Below are positions 8,763 through 17,716 of a stretch of 64,000 nucleotides of DNA, piece after piece. A model generated the notes under the pieces. That model worked only from the letters and a program-made list of their open reading frames with translations, was not told the DNA's origin and ran no database searches. A program made the position numbers and the translations under genes. The number at the start of each line of letters is the position of its first letter. The first letter of the stretch is position 1. Origin of the DNA: Akkermansiaceae bacterium (GTDB taxonomy: Bacteria; Verrucomicrobiota; Verrucomicrobiia; Verrucomicrobiales; Akkermansiaceae); contig CANHPN010000006.1 of NCBI GenBank assembly GCA_947462535.1, positions 1 through 64,000 of the forward strand. The letters run 5' to 3'.

Positions 8763-9833
8763 TCAATCCGCGAGATCCTCGTTGAAGTAAATCTTGATGA
8801 ACTTCATTTTCCGCGCCTCGTCGAAGCCGTGCTCGAGGACGGCGTCCGGCTTGGCAGCGACGGCGGGCTTGAGGCGGATTTCCACGCCAGTATCGAGCTT
8901 CATCGAGCTGCGGATCTTCTTCTTGACATTACTGACGTCCTTCTTGGAAATCTCGAACGAGTCATCTAACTTGTGCCCCTGCTCCTCCTCGATTTTCGAC
9001 CGGTGCTCCGCGAACCTGGCCTTGGCATCCGGCGTCTTGAGCACTTCATCCTCGAATTCCTGAAGGCTGAAATTCTCCTTCTCCTCAAAGTAGGTGATCG
9101 CGGCGTTCGAGTTGCCCCACGGCGGCGTGTCGTCGGCGGCGGCGGGCTTCCCTTTCTTCTCCTTCTCGATGAAGGCGACGGCCAAGTTCGCGTATTTGTT
9201 AGTAAGAAACGGGCTGTCGGTGACGGGCACGACTCCGAGGAAATCGCGGACCCAGAAGCGCGAGTCCGAGCCGGTTCGGTCAAAGGTGAGGACGTAGTAG
9301 CCCTTGCTGGCGAGGTGATCGAGGATCAGGCAGCCCTTGTCGATTTTCTCCGGGTTGATCCCCTGCTCGGTGTGGAGCTCCAGATCGCCGTCGCGGGTGG
9401 AAATGCTGAGAAAGGGCACCACGCTCTCGGACTTGAGGATGCAGAGGCCCCGGATGAGCTCGCCATCGATGTCGATGTCCCTGACTAGGGAAATACAGAG
9501 GTCGCCGGATTTAATGTTAGGGTGGTTTGACTTCGCGTAAAGGCGCTTTGCGATGTCGCAGCCTTTTTCCAGCAGCCCGTCGTCTGCGGCGAAGATGGCC
9601 GCCGCGCAGGAGTTCATTTCGTGCTGGTCAAGCGACGAATGGTGACTGAAACGGTGGGCGGAGAGGTTCTTGAAGGGCTTGAGAAAAATGGCAGCAAGCG
9701 GCTCCTGGTCCTTTTCCTCGATCTTGAAAACCTCCTTGGAGGTCTGGAGCGGCTCATTGCGTTGCGGGTGGCCGACTTTGGCGAGCACGAGCCCTGTGGC
9801 TGTCGCAGAGGTGAAACGAATCTTGGCGGACAT
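8763..9833 (-). CDS. Nucleoid-associated protein, NdpA/YejK family
   Basis: 356 residues, near the usual length for the 37-kDa nucleoid-associated family. Family-like features: the opening describing an extended N-terminal domain, SSLDQHEMNSCAAAIFAADD, a central LTFDRTGSDSRFWVRDFLGV, and a lysine-rich C-terminal third (FEISKKDVSNVKKKIR, RKMKFIKIYFNEDL). Such proteins bind DNA and co-isolate with the nucleoid; their cellular role is poorly defined. Monocistronic, ending before the repeat-rich gap. The identification rests on pattern and length rather than a catalytic motif. Confidence 0.75.
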   Translation of the reverse strand: MSAKIRFTSATATGLVLAKVGHPQRNEPLQTSKEVFKIEEKDQEPLAAIFLKPFKNLSAHRFSHHSSLDQHEMNSCAAAIFAADDGLLEKGCDIAKRLYAKSNHPNIKSGDLCISLVRDIDIDGELIRGLCILKSESVVPFLSISTRDGDLELHTEQGINPEKIDKGCLILDHLASKGYYVLTFDRTGSDSRFWVRDFLGVVPVTDSPFLTNKYANLAVAFIEKEKKGKPAAADDTPPWGNSNAAITYFEEKENFSLQEFEDEVLKTPDAKARFAEHRSKIEEEQGHKLDDSFEISKKDVSNVKKKIRSSMKLDTGVEIRLKPAVAAKPDAVLEHGFDEARKMKFIKIYFNEDLAD

Positions 9834-9928
9834 GGGGGCAGCAAACTAGGCGGACCGCGCGATTTGGAAACTCCCAAATGCGGGAAGATGACCGGTGCAA
9901 CGTCCCGCCAGGATCGCCTGCGTCACGG

Positions 9929-10624
9929 TCAAAAATCAAAGGTCGCCTGCGGGCCTTTTTCCACCGGAGCCTCTGCTTCGGTGCCCTCTCGCAGCCCAAC
10001 GGCGGAGTAACGGATGAAACGACTCAGCGTGGCCTCCATGGTCGGGACTCCGGAAGCCCCGTGAGTGAGGCGGTGAAGCATGTCCTGGTGGGTCAGCAGA
10101 TGAATCATCCCGCCCACCATGAAGTGGATCCGCCAGATCAAATCCTCCGAACCGACGGTTGGAAGGGCCTTGCCAAACGCCCGCATAAAGCGCTCTAGCA
10201 CCTGCCGGAGCTGCTCCTCGACCGGCGCAGGCAAACCATCCGCCTGCTGCGAGAAAATCCGCCCCAGCAACTTGTAAAACAGACGCTCGGACAGCTCGGA
10301 CTTCCTCACCTGCCCGACCAGCGGCCGGACCAGGGCGTCGATGATTTCCTCCAGCGGCACGGACTTGCCCGACCACTTCCGCTCGATCGCCCCCAGCCGC
10401 GCAAGCCGCTCCTCGGTGACCGGAAGCATGTAGCGCATCATCACCAGCGACAGCAAACCGTCCCGACTGCCGAAGTGGTAATTGACCGCCGCCACGTTCG
10501 CCTTCGCCAGCCGGGTGATATCCCTGACAGAAACCGCCTCGAAGCCCTTTTCGGCGAACAATTGTTCGGCAGCATCCAATAATTTCCTCTTCGATCCGGA
10601 TTCAGGGACGGTGACTGCGCGCAT
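9929..10624 (-). CDS. TetR/AcrR-family transcriptional regulator (CecR-like)
   Basis: 231 residues. N-terminal helix-turn-helix at about residues 10-55: RKLLDAAEQLFAEKGFEAVSVRDI.. with ANVAAVNYHFGSRDGLL, the TetR signature. The C-terminal part (EEIIDALVRPLVGQV, LFYKLLGRIFSQ, FMVGGMIHLLTHQDMLH) resembles the ligand domain of CecR/YbiH-type regulators. An ATG at 10624 is chosen; a TTG at 10663 would add 13 residues inside a likely promoter. No divergent or downstream target gene is adjacent, so the regulon is unknown. Paired direct repeats upstream may be its own operator. Confidence 0.9.
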   Translation of the reverse strand: MRAVTVPESGSKRKLLDAAEQLFAEKGFEAVSVRDITRLAKANVAAVNYHFGSRDGLLSLVMMRYMLPVTEERLARLGAIERKWSGKSVPLEEIIDALVRPLVGQVRKSELSERLFYKLLGRIFSQQADGLPAPVEEQLRQVLERFMRAFGKALPTVGSEDLIWRIHFMVGGMIHLLTHQDMLHRLTHGASGVPTMEATLSRFIRYSAVGLREGTEAEAPVEKGPQATFDF

Positions 10625-10637
10625 GGTTGGGGCCGAA

Positions 10638-10668
10638 TCAAACGAATGAAACGTCAATGTCAAACGAA
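10638..10668 (-). promoter_or_regulatory. Candidate promoter/operator of the TetR gene
   Basis: Two direct copies of TCAAACGAA begin exactly 22 bp apart (10638 and 10660), placing them on one face of the helix. On the minus strand TTGACA (10663-10658) could be a -35 box overlapping the second repeat, but the -10 is weak. Self-repression is usual for TetR proteins; binding here is inference. Confidence 0.4.
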
Positions 10669-11257
10669 CGATTCAAAAGGCCAGGGAAACGACGCGACAC
10701 CCCCGTTGAAACAAGCTCCCAGCGCATTGCAGACAGATCTCCCCCCCACCCTCACTTCAGAATCCTTAAACAAATCACACCAAATTCTCAAAAAATTCCT
10801 GAAAACTCATCGCGGAAAAATGAGGTCGGCTTCCTTGCTGAGCTGGGATCGCATACGCATCCCGAAATCCTCGACATGGGCAACACCGCCGGGCACAGCT
10901 ATCAGCTCGTCCAAGTGTCCGAGGCCACAAACTTCGTTCACCCTAGAATCCGCAGTTGGAAAGAGGATGATGGGCGCAAGTGGGGTCAAGTGACTGCGGA
11001 CGGGGTGGCGTGAGTGGGGTCCAAGAGCAGCCATGGCGGTAAACCGGGTTCACCAAAACCGCCGAGCCTGCCCTCCGCCGAGTGGCGAGGGTGAGGCGAT
11101 CTTACGACCCAAAAATAGTCTTTTTCGTGCCGTGGGAGCCGCTCGAACTACCCGGAACACAGTTCGACGCTACAAAAAGTGTTCACACTCGGTGTTCACA
11201 TCGGCGGCTTTTTAGTTAGAATGTCGTCTGGAACCCTTTATGGAATCAGGGCCATAA
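10669..11257. other. 590-bp gap upstream of tRNA-Asn
   Basis: No confident gene. A plus-strand open stretch at about 10819-11013 has protein-like words (LGSHTHPEILDMGNTAGHSY, then FVHPRI) and may be a fragment of an unrecognised gene. It is followed by two AGTGGGGTC words (10979 and 11010), which resemble sequences near REP-associated transposases, and by AGTGTTCACACT at 11178-11189, shared with the trpA-argG gap. Confidence 0.35.
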
Positions 11258-11332
11258 TGGCTCCGGCGGTTGGGATCGAACCAACGACCTAGTGATTAAC
11301 AGTCACCCGCTCTGCCGCTGAGCTACGCCGGA
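11258..11332 (-). tRNA. tRNA-Asn (anticodon GTT)
   Basis: Read on the minus strand: acceptor TCCGGCG pairs with CGCCGGA, discriminator G, and CCA is encoded. D-arm AGCTCAGCGGCAGAGC, anticodon loop CTGTTAA gives GTT (Asn), T-arm GTTGGTTCGATCCCAAC. All four arms pair well over 75 nt. Confidence 0.97.
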
Positions 11333-11450
11333 TTTTGCATCCTTTCGGACGCGGGCGGACCTTGGGATTCCCGGACCTCTTGTGGCAAGGGAAAAATACT
11401 TAAGGTCTCTAAAAATCCCCGAGACCCGGCCGATTTGCCTTCGACGCGAG

Positions 11451-11651
11451 CTAGCCACCCGCTGCCAGCGTGACGATCTCGATGCGGGCTCCGTCATCGA
11501 TCCGGATGCTCGGGTAGTCGCGGGGAAAGACGGCTTGCTCGTCGAGCTCCACGACGACGGGTTTACCGCCGAAGCCGATGCTTTCGAGCAAGTCGCCCAG
11601 CATCATCTCGCCTTCGAGTGGGTGGGGATGGCCGTTGAGTTGGATTTGCAT
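11451..11651 (-). CDS. thiS: Sulfur carrier protein ThiS
   Basis: 66 residues ending in Gly-Gly (IVTLAAGG), the hallmark of ThiS, which is adenylated and thiocarboxylated at its C-terminal glycine to deliver sulfur for the thiazole half of thiamine. Ubiquitin-fold pattern: QIQLNG, LGDLLESIG, VVVELDEQAVFPR, IEIV. Starts 10 bp after the stop of the DUF2851 gene, so it is the last gene of that operon. ThiF, ThiG and ThiH are not adjacent. The unusual company may indicate that another ThiS-like carrier role should be considered. Confidence 0.9.
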   Translation of the reverse strand: MQIQLNGHPHPLEGEMMLGDLLESIGFGGKPVVVELDEQAVFPRDYPSIRIDDGARIEIVTLAAGG

Positions 11652-11661
11652 GATCAAAAAA

Positions 11662-13035
11662 TCATCTCCATTGCGCGAGCTGTTCGGGAAACGGGCAGTT
11701 CTGGCAGTCCGAGAAATCCTCGAGGCAAAAGTCCTGATAGACCTGGAGCAGCGCCTGGTGGTGGCACACCCGCCGCATCCACGGCTCGGAGCCCTTGGTG
11801 GACCCGAACAGCCTGAGTCCGCAACGCCTCACCTTGTCGTTAGCCGCGGAATTCCGCAGTTTGTAATAGGATTGGAAGGTCAAGCCATCCTCGTGCATGG
11901 CCAGCGGAGCGAGATGGTTGGCGATCAATTCCAGCGCTTGGGCACGGCCGAACAAGGCGACCCGCTGTGCCGAAGAAGCCGAGGTCAGGGTGTGGCGGTG
12001 CGTCCAGAATTCATGATCGAGGGTTTGCAGGAAATCGATCAGCGGCTTGGCGGCGAAAGGTCGCGCGAGTGCCAGGCGCCGGTATTGAGGCCAGACTTTC
12101 ACCAGCGCGGCTAATGCTCCCACGCGGCGGTGGGGATGATTGGCCGGACGCTGGCCGTGGGTTTTCCATGGAATCGCCCGCTCGCCGGTCGCCTCGCAGC
12201 GGGCCCGGTTTTTCCACCAGGTGTCCCACAATCCGCGAAGATAATCCCGGGTGTCGGCCGGGGCCTGCTCGTGTAAATCCGCGGATAGAAAGCCGGCTGT
12301 TCCGAACAGGATCGCCTCGGCAGCCTCGCCCTCCGCCTTAAGAAGTCCGAGTGGCGAGCGCTGGGCCAGCAAGCGCATGGCGAGCGAGTTGCCACGGTAT
12401 CCGAGGGTCTCGGCGGTCGATTGGAACAAGGCGGCGTCGCGCCCGTGCGCGTCCGCTGTCCGCAGCCAGCGGGCGGCCTTCATCCCGGCACGATAGACCG
12501 CAGCCTGTTCGAGCAAGCTATCGACCGCTCCGACCGGCATCCCTTTCAAGGGAGCGACGCAGCGACCGGGATGGGCGATGGCCACCTCACGCTGCGGACG
12601 ATTCAATGCATCGGAAAGCTGTAGCTCGCTGATGACCACCTGCGGGACCTCGCGATGGTCCAAAGTCCGGGTGAAGATCCGCCGCGCGTCCGATTGGAAA
12701 ACCACGTGCAAGACCACTTCGCCGAACGCGGGGTTGGTGGCATGTCCGTGCGCCTCCCAGTCGCCGGCCACCGGATCCAACTCCAAGGGACCGGTTCGCA
12801 ATTCACCGTCAATCTCCAACGCCGCCTGGATGAAATCCGGTCCCGCACCACGGTTCCATTCGCCGAACTGCACGATTCTAACCTTCCGTCCGGTGGTCGT
12901 GCGGAAGTCCCTGCCCAAAGCACCCGCAAACCACAAAGCCTGCAACTCCAGCTCGGGAGGCAGCACGCTCACGGCGGTCTCCGCAAACGCCAGCGGCGGG
13001 TGCCATATCGATTCTAGCAGGAATCCGTAAGTCAT
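11662..13035 (-). CDS. DUF2851 family protein
   Basis: 457 residues, cytoplasmic by composition. Matches what I know of DUF2851: an N-terminal block with GAGPDFIQAALEIDGELRTG, then GPLELDPVAGDWEAHGH and VVLHVVF, a long helical middle, and a C-terminal cysteine cluster (CLEDFSDCQNCPFPE) with the look of a metal or Fe-S site. The G-P-D-F...E-L...W...H-x-H pattern recalls nuclease-like folds, but no activity is established. Overlaps the upstream TIGR03790 gene by 4 bp (ATGA) and precedes thiS by 10 bp. Confidence 0.85.
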   Translation of the reverse strand: MTYGFLLESIWHPPLAFAETAVSVLPPELELQALWFAGALGRDFRTTTGRKVRIVQFGEWNRGAGPDFIQAALEIDGELRTGPLELDPVAGDWEAHGHATNPAFGEVVLHVVFQSDARRIFTRTLDHREVPQVVISELQLSDALNRPQREVAIAHPGRCVAPLKGMPVGAVDSLLEQAAVYRAGMKAARWLRTADAHGRDAALFQSTAETLGYRGNSLAMRLLAQRSPLGLLKAEGEAAEAILFGTAGFLSADLHEQAPADTRDYLRGLWDTWWKNRARCEATGERAIPWKTHGQRPANHPHRRVGALAALVKVWPQYRRLALARPFAAKPLIDFLQTLDHEFWTHRHTLTSASSAQRVALFGRAQALELIANHLAPLAMHEDGLTFQSYYKLRNSAANDKVRRCGLRLFGSTKGSEPWMRRVCHHQALLQVYQDFCLEDFSDCQNCPFPEQLAQWR

Positions 13036-14642
13036 TTCAAATTTCCAATGGCTTCTGGCTTTTTTGCGGCGGGCACCTTGGTCGGGTCTGCCGGCGGCGG
13101 TGGTGGCGGATCGAGAATATCCAGCCAGCCCTTCAAGGCGTCCGACTCAGGGATGGGCCCGTAGAATATTTGCGCGTCCCGCAGGCCGCGCACCGCCAGA
13201 TCCTTGCGGTTCGCCGTACGATCCATAGAAATCAGATGGAAATCAGCACGGAGCTTGTCCTCGGTTTTCGTGTAACTGGCCTTCGCCGTGCGGAACCACT
13301 GGCTGGCTCCTCCGGGGTCTCCCTGTTGGAGTAGATCAAGCCCGATGGTTTCTGCCAGGATCCCGCTTTTCATCCGCTCCGCAGCCTTCTCCAGCTGCTT
13401 TCCCCGCTCCCCCGGATCCGTCTTCCACTCGATCGCCGCGGCCCTCAGCGCGCGGTATCCAATGTCATCATCCTGCTTCACCCCGCCGCCATCGAAATGC
13501 CGGAACGGCCTGTATAACGGATCACCTAGCACCACGCCTTGCCATGATGTCACCGGCATCGCCATCCAACAGGCTTCCCCAAACGAGTATCCCGCAAGCA
13601 GCCTTTGGTGGAGGATGCTGAAATCGTGGGTCAGGTGGAGATATGGCTCATAGACGTTTCCGATAGTCACGGCGGCGCCTTTTTCCAACAGCGCGCCGCT
13701 CCAGTTTTTCGTCCCGTTTGATAGCTGCTCCGCGCTGAACGAATGCAAGTGCATCGCCACCGCCCCCTTCCGGAACTGAAAGCGGTTGTTCAAAAACGGC
13801 CCGCTCACGTTCCAATCATACCAGCCGTAATAGAGCGCCGCGTCCGTCATCGGATAATTCTTCGGCAGCGTGTCATTGAAGCGGTCCACCACCGTGGGAA
13901 TTCCAGCCTTGGCACCGGTCTTGACGACCGCTTCCAGCCACTGGTCTCCCTGAGGAAATTTGTTGGCGATGTCCACGTAGGCCCGCCCCCACAGCCCGGT
14001 TTTCTCCACCTCGATCACGTCGCGGATCATCCTCTCACAGGTCGCGTAGCTCGGCGCGTCGATTCGCGCCGTCAGCACCAGAAACGGCAGGTTCGCGGCG
14101 GAAATCGACTTCTCGCTTTGGTAAAACTTGTTCTGCAAAACCCCGTCCACCGGCACGCTCTCCACCCCGAACATCGCCAGCTCCGAATCCACTGATGCCT
14201 CGTCGTGCCCGCCCACCGGATTTTGCGGATTGGGAGGAACCGGCGGCGCTCCGGGCTTCGGCACCGGCTGGATCCGCAGTGGCACGCCACGCATCGTGAC
14301 CAGGACGCGGATGCGGTTAACGGTGGGCAAGGTCACTCCCCCGGCATCCTTCTGGCGCTTCCACCAACGCCGGTCCTCGAATTCCCAACGCAGCGGTTTC
14401 AAAATCCATTTCTCGAAATCCTCGCGGGAAATATCGGCTGCGGCCGGCATGTCCAAGCCGATCAGGTTTTCCGCCGGGATTCCCCGCGCGTCGCGATACA
14501 TTTCCGCCAGCTGCCGGGATTCCGGCACCGCGTGGTTATAAAGCACCGCCACGGATTCAGGCGAAATCGCCGCGCTCGAAACCATCGGACCTCCCGCCAG
14601 CAGCAGCAAAACCAGTGCGAAAATTCTCATCGCGGGAAGCAT
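13032..14642 (-). CDS. TIGR03790 family secreted protein
   Basis: 536 residues with a Sec signal peptide (MRIFALVLLLLAGG..SSAA; the start may be the ATG 12 bases further in). The opening VLYNHAVPESRQLAEMYRDARGIPAENL is the signature of TIGR03790, a family of unknown function found largely in Verrucomicrobiota, Planctomycetota and relatives. Later blocks: VLVTMRGVPLRIQP, DSELAMFG, LVLTARIDAPSYATCERMI, GAAVTIGNVYEPYL, and FGEACWMAMPVTSWQGVVLGDP, the last resembling the ACY/GDP blocks of gingipain-like proteins. Proline-rich C-terminus. First gene of a three-gene operon with DUF2851 and thiS. Confidence 0.85.
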   Translation of the reverse strand: MLPAMRIFALVLLLLAGGPMVSSAAISPESVAVLYNHAVPESRQLAEMYRDARGIPAENLIGLDMPAAADISREDFEKWILKPLRWEFEDRRWWKRQKDAGGVTLPTVNRIRVLVTMRGVPLRIQPVPKPGAPPVPPNPQNPVGGHDEASVDSELAMFGVESVPVDGVLQNKFYQSEKSISAANLPFLVLTARIDAPSYATCERMIRDVIEVEKTGLWGRAYVDIANKFPQGDQWLEAVVKTGAKAGIPTVVDRFNDTLPKNYPMTDAALYYGWYDWNVSGPFLNNRFQFRKGAVAMHLHSFSAEQLSNGTKNWSGALLEKGAAVTIGNVYEPYLHLTHDFSILHQRLLAGYSFGEACWMAMPVTSWQGVVLGDPLYRPFRHFDGGGVKQDDDIGYRALRAAAIEWKTDPGERGKQLEKAAERMKSGILAETIGLDLLQQGDPGGASQWFRTAKASYTKTEDKLRADFHLISMDRTANRKDLAVRGLRDAQIFYGPIPESDALKGWLDILDPPPPPPADPTKVPAAKKPEAIGNLK

Positions 14643-14678
14643 GCCCTGATACCCGGATCATGCAAGACCCAGTGCAGC

Positions 14679-15464
14679 TCATAGCGAAATCCGCAGCCCA
14701 TCCCACGCCATCCGCACACCAGCGGGAAGCTCTTTGGAAATCGATCCGATGTCGTATTCATGGCTCAAATGGGTCAACCAAGTTTCCTTCGCCCCCACCT
14801 CCGCCGCCGCCTCCAAGGCCTCGGCCAGCGTGAAATGCGTCGGATGCTCCGTCGTCCGCAGCGCATCAACGATTAGAATATCGACCCCTCGCAGCATCCG
14901 CATCGTCTCGTCCGGGATCCGTTTCACATCCGGCAGATACGCCATTTTTCCCGATCCAGGATATTCAAACAGATAACCGATCGTCTCCACCGCGGCGTGC
15001 TCGACGGGCAACGGCGTCACCTTCAGGTCGCCGTGAAAAAACGGCCCGTCGATGATCCGCACATCCGGCCTGACATAGCCATCGATCACGTTTTCAGGCG
15101 AAAACGCCCAGCCGAACATGGTTTTCAGCGTGTCCATGCACCTCTCCTTCGCATGCATCGGCAGCGGTCCCTTTTTCCGCCAGCAAAACGCCCTCAGCTC
15201 GTCAAATCCCGCCACGTGATCCACATGGGCGTGGGTGTAAATCACCGCGTCGATCGCCCGCAGCCCCTCGCGCAAGGCCTGCATCCGCAAATCCGGCCCC
15301 GAGTCTACCAGCACGGTTTGATCCCCCGCCCGCACCACCACCGACGACCGGAACCGCTTGTTTTTCGGGTCATCCGACGTGCAAACCGGGCAATCGCAAC
15401 CAATCACCGGCACCCCCACCGAGGTCCCCGTGCCAAGAAATGTTAAGGAAAATTCCGCCGCCAT
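14679..15464 (-). CDS. PhnP-like MBL-fold metallohydrolase
   Basis: 261 residues. Metallo-beta-lactamase fold with the metal motif THAHVDH (His78, His80, Asp82, His83), a GTGTSVGVP opening and a CDCPVC cysteine group (23-28) that in PhnP binds a structural zinc. Later VDSGPDLR, LPVEHAAVETIGY, LPDVK, VDALR and LTHLSHEYD supply the remaining ligands. PhnP is a cyclic phosphodiesterase; relatives act on varied phosphodiesters, and no phn genes are near, so substrate is open. ATG at 15464 chosen; an in-frame ATG at 15488 adds eight residues. Divergent from recN with only about 48 bp between starts. Confidence 0.88.
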   Translation of the reverse strand: MAAEFSLTFLGTGTSVGVPVIGCDCPVCTSDDPKNKRFRSSVVVRAGDQTVLVDSGPDLRMQALREGLRAIDAVIYTHAHVDHVAGFDELRAFCWRKKGPLPMHAKERCMDTLKTMFGWAFSPENVIDGYVRPDVRIIDGPFFHGDLKVTPLPVEHAAVETIGYLFEYPGSGKMAYLPDVKRIPDETMRMLRGVDILIVDALRTTEHPTHFTLAEALEAAAEVGAKETWLTHLSHEYDIGSISKELPAGVRMAWDGLRISL

Positions 15465-15512
15465 TGCTTCCTGCGGCGACCCTTGCATAATGCCCCGCGT
15501 TCCGCAAAACGA

Positions 15513-17162
15513 ATGCTCACTCTTCTTAAAATCCGCAATCTCGCCCTCGTCGATGAACTCGCATGGGAACTCGGCGCAGGTCTCATCAGCGTCACCGGAG
15601 AAACCGGCGCGGGCAAATCCGTCATCGTCGGCGCCCTCAAGCTGGTCCTCGGCGAGCGCGCCGAAAAATCGCTCATCCGCACCGGCGAGGAAAGCTGCTC
15701 GGTCGAGGCGGTTTTCGAATTGAACGACCCGCTGGAAATCAACGCCATCCTCGAAGATGGCGGACTCGCTCGCTGCGACGACACGCAGCTGATCATCCGC
15801 CGCGTCATCGGCCAGACGGCTAACCGCCAGTTCATCAACGACTCCCCAGTCACGCTCGCGCTGCTGAAGCGACTCGGCGAGCACCTCGTCGATCTCCACG
15901 GCCCGCACGACCACCAGTCGCTGCTCTCCACCGAGCGCCAGTTAGCGATGCTCGATGCTTACGCCGGCGCGGATTCCGCCGTTTCCAGCTACCGCGAATC
16001 CTACCGCTCCTGGCGCACCAAAGCCGCCGAGCTCGAGGAAATCCGCCACGCTGAAAACGCCAGCGAGCAGGAACTCGACCTCCTCCGCTATCAGCTCCAG
16101 GAAATCGACGGGGCGAATCTCAAGCCCGAGGACGAGCAGGATCTCGAAGACCGCTGGCGTCGCGCCTCGAACGCGAGCCGGCTGGTCGAAGCCGCCGCCG
16201 CCGCGACCGCCGCGCTCAACGGCGATGACGGAATTCTCGAACGCCTCACCGAAGTCCAGCGTCTCGTCCGCGATCTCGAAAAACTCGACCCCTCGATCCG
16301 CGAGCGCACCGCCTCGCTTGAAACCGCCTGCCTCGAACTCCAGGACCTCGAAGGCAACCTCGCCGACTACGCCGACGAGCTCGACATCAACCCCGCCGAG
16401 GCCGCCACACTCGAAGAGCGCGTCAATTTGCTCGAATCGCTCAAGCGCAAATACGGCCCGTCGCTCACCGACGTGCTTGCCCGCCGCGACTCCGCGGCCG
16501 CTCGCCTCGACACCATCGAAAACCGCGGCGAGAAACTAGAAACCCTGGAACGCGAGCTCGCCGCCTGCCGCACGAAATTAGACGCGGGTGGGAAATCCCT
16601 CGGCACACTCCGCCGCAAGGCCGCGCCGAAGCTCGCGAAGGAAATTTCCGGCCAGCTTAAGGATCTCGGCTTCAAACAATCCTCGTTCGAAGCCCCGCTC
16701 AAAACGCTGCTGGAGCCCGGTCCGCAGGGCCTCGAATCCATCGAATTCCAATTCGGCCCCAACCCCGGCGAGCCGCTTCTTCCGCTCCGCCAGATCGCAT
16801 CCTCCGGCGAAATCAGCCGCGTCATGCTCGCGGTGAAGTCCGCACTCGCCGATCAGGACGCCACGCCGCTGATGGTTTTCGACGAGATCGACGCCAACGT
16901 CGGCGGCGAGGTCGCCCGCGCGGTGGGCAGGAAAATGGCGGCACTCGGCACCCGCCACCAGGTCGTGGCCATCACCCATTTCCCGCAGGTCGCCGCCATC
17001 GCCACTCACCATTTCGTGGTGGAAAAAGAAGTGTCGGGAGGCCGCACCCGCTCGCGGCTCTATCCGGTGCTGGGAGAAACCCGCGTCCAGGAACTCGTCC
17101 GCATGTTAGGCGGCGGCGGCGAACAAGCGCGCGCCATGGCGGCCTCGCTCCTCAATCCGTGA
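15513..17162 (+). CDS. recN: DNA repair protein RecN
   Basis: 549 residues, normal for this SMC-like ATPase of double-strand-break repair. Walker A GETGAGKS (29-36), the family tag HLVDLHGPHDHQSLL, a long coiled-coil middle (about 150-370) with a cysteine-containing hinge-like region, signature ASSGEISRVMLAVK and Walker B LMVFDEIDANVGGE, then THFPQVAAIA. Start at 15513 puts LTLLKIRNLALV first, as in other RecN proteins. Its TGA overlaps the GTG start of the next gene. No LexA-type operator was recognised in the short divergent promoter. Confidence 0.97.
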   Translation: MLTLLKIRNLALVDELAWELGAGLISVTGETGAGKSVIVGALKLVLGERAEKSLIRTGEESCSVEAVFELNDPLEINAILEDGGLARCDDTQLIIRRVIGQTANRQFINDSPVTLALLKRLGEHLVDLHGPHDHQSLLSTERQLAMLDAYAGADSAVSSYRESYRSWRTKAAELEEIRHAENASEQELDLLRYQLQEIDGANLKPEDEQDLEDRWRRASNASRLVEAAAAATAALNGDDGILERLTEVQRLVRDLEKLDPSIRERTASLETACLELQDLEGNLADYADELDINPAEAATLEERVNLLESLKRKYGPSLTDVLARRDSAAARLDTIENRGEKLETLERELAACRTKLDAGGKSLGTLRRKAAPKLAKEISGQLKDLGFKQSSFEAPLKTLLEPGPQGLESIEFQFGPNPGEPLLPLRQIASSGEISRVMLAVKSALADQDATPLMVFDEIDANVGGEVARAVGRKMAALGTRHQVVAITHFPQVAAIATHHFVVEKEVSGGRTRSRLYPVLGETRVQELVRMLGGGGEQARAMAASLLNP

Positions 17163-17716
17163 AACCGATCTTCAAAGCCGTCCCGCTGCCCGTCGAGTCC
17201 ACGTCTCGGGATCTCGCCGCCTCGCTCGGCTTGCCGTGGCGCGGGACCGGCATGCCGCGACTGTTGATCGGCCGCCGCGAATGGATCGCCCTGACCGATC
17301 TCGGAATTTCCCCGATGAACGCGAAAACCGACAGCGGCGCGCGCAGTTCCAGCATCCACGCGGAAGACGTCGTGCTGTCGGCGGACGAAAAAACGGTCCG
17401 CTTCACGACCACTAACCACTACGCCGAATTGATTTCCTGCGAAGCTCCCGTGGCGCGGCTCGCGCGGGTCCGCTGCTCCACCGGTGCTGCCAGAAACCGG
17501 ATTTTCATCGAGACCGCCGCCGTTCTGCCGGGCGGTTTTCGCTGGAGCATCCTGCTAAGTCTGGCGGACCGCTCCGAGATGCGGTGCCCGATGCTGCTCG
17601 GCCGGCGCGCGCTTTCCGGCTATTTCCTGATCGACCCGCAAAGCTCTCACGTATTGGGGCCACGACGCTTGCTGGATGAATACCGGGTCATCCCGCCAGC
17701 CGGGAATCAAAGCTGA
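17159..17716 (+). CDS. RimK-associated ATP-dependent zinc protease family (RimB-like)
   Basis: 185 residues. The core is the retropepsin-like Zn_protease family often encoded beside RimK: IGRREWIALTDLGISPMNAKTDSGARSS with the D-S-G catalytic-type motif, and CPMLLGRRALSGYFLIDP near the end. About 35 extra N-terminal residues precede the core. GTG start overlaps the recN stop by 4 bp (GTGA), so translation is coupled to recN. No RimK ATP-grasp gene is adjacent. The 3' end overlaps the convergent RES toxin gene by 29 bp. Confidence 0.85.
   Translation: MKPIFKAVPLPVESTSRDLAASLGLPWRGTGMPRLLIGRREWIALTDLGISPMNAKTDSGARSSSIHAEDVVLSADEKTVRFTTTNHYAELISCEAPVARLARVRCSTGAARNRIFIETAAVLPGGFRWSILLSLADRSEMRCPMLLGRRALSGYFLIDPQSSHVLGPRRLLDEYRVIPPAGNQS

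Noticed and set aside
10807..11034. Minus-strand 75-codon frame near tRNA-Asn
   Set aside because: No family pattern, no plausible start signal, and the opposite strand reads at least as protein-like; not called as a gene.
11258..11332. tRNA-Asn as an integration site with flanking element
   Set aside because: No integrase, no duplicated tRNA 3' end and no composition shift beside it in the window; the neighbouring gap is unexplained but not a demonstrable island.
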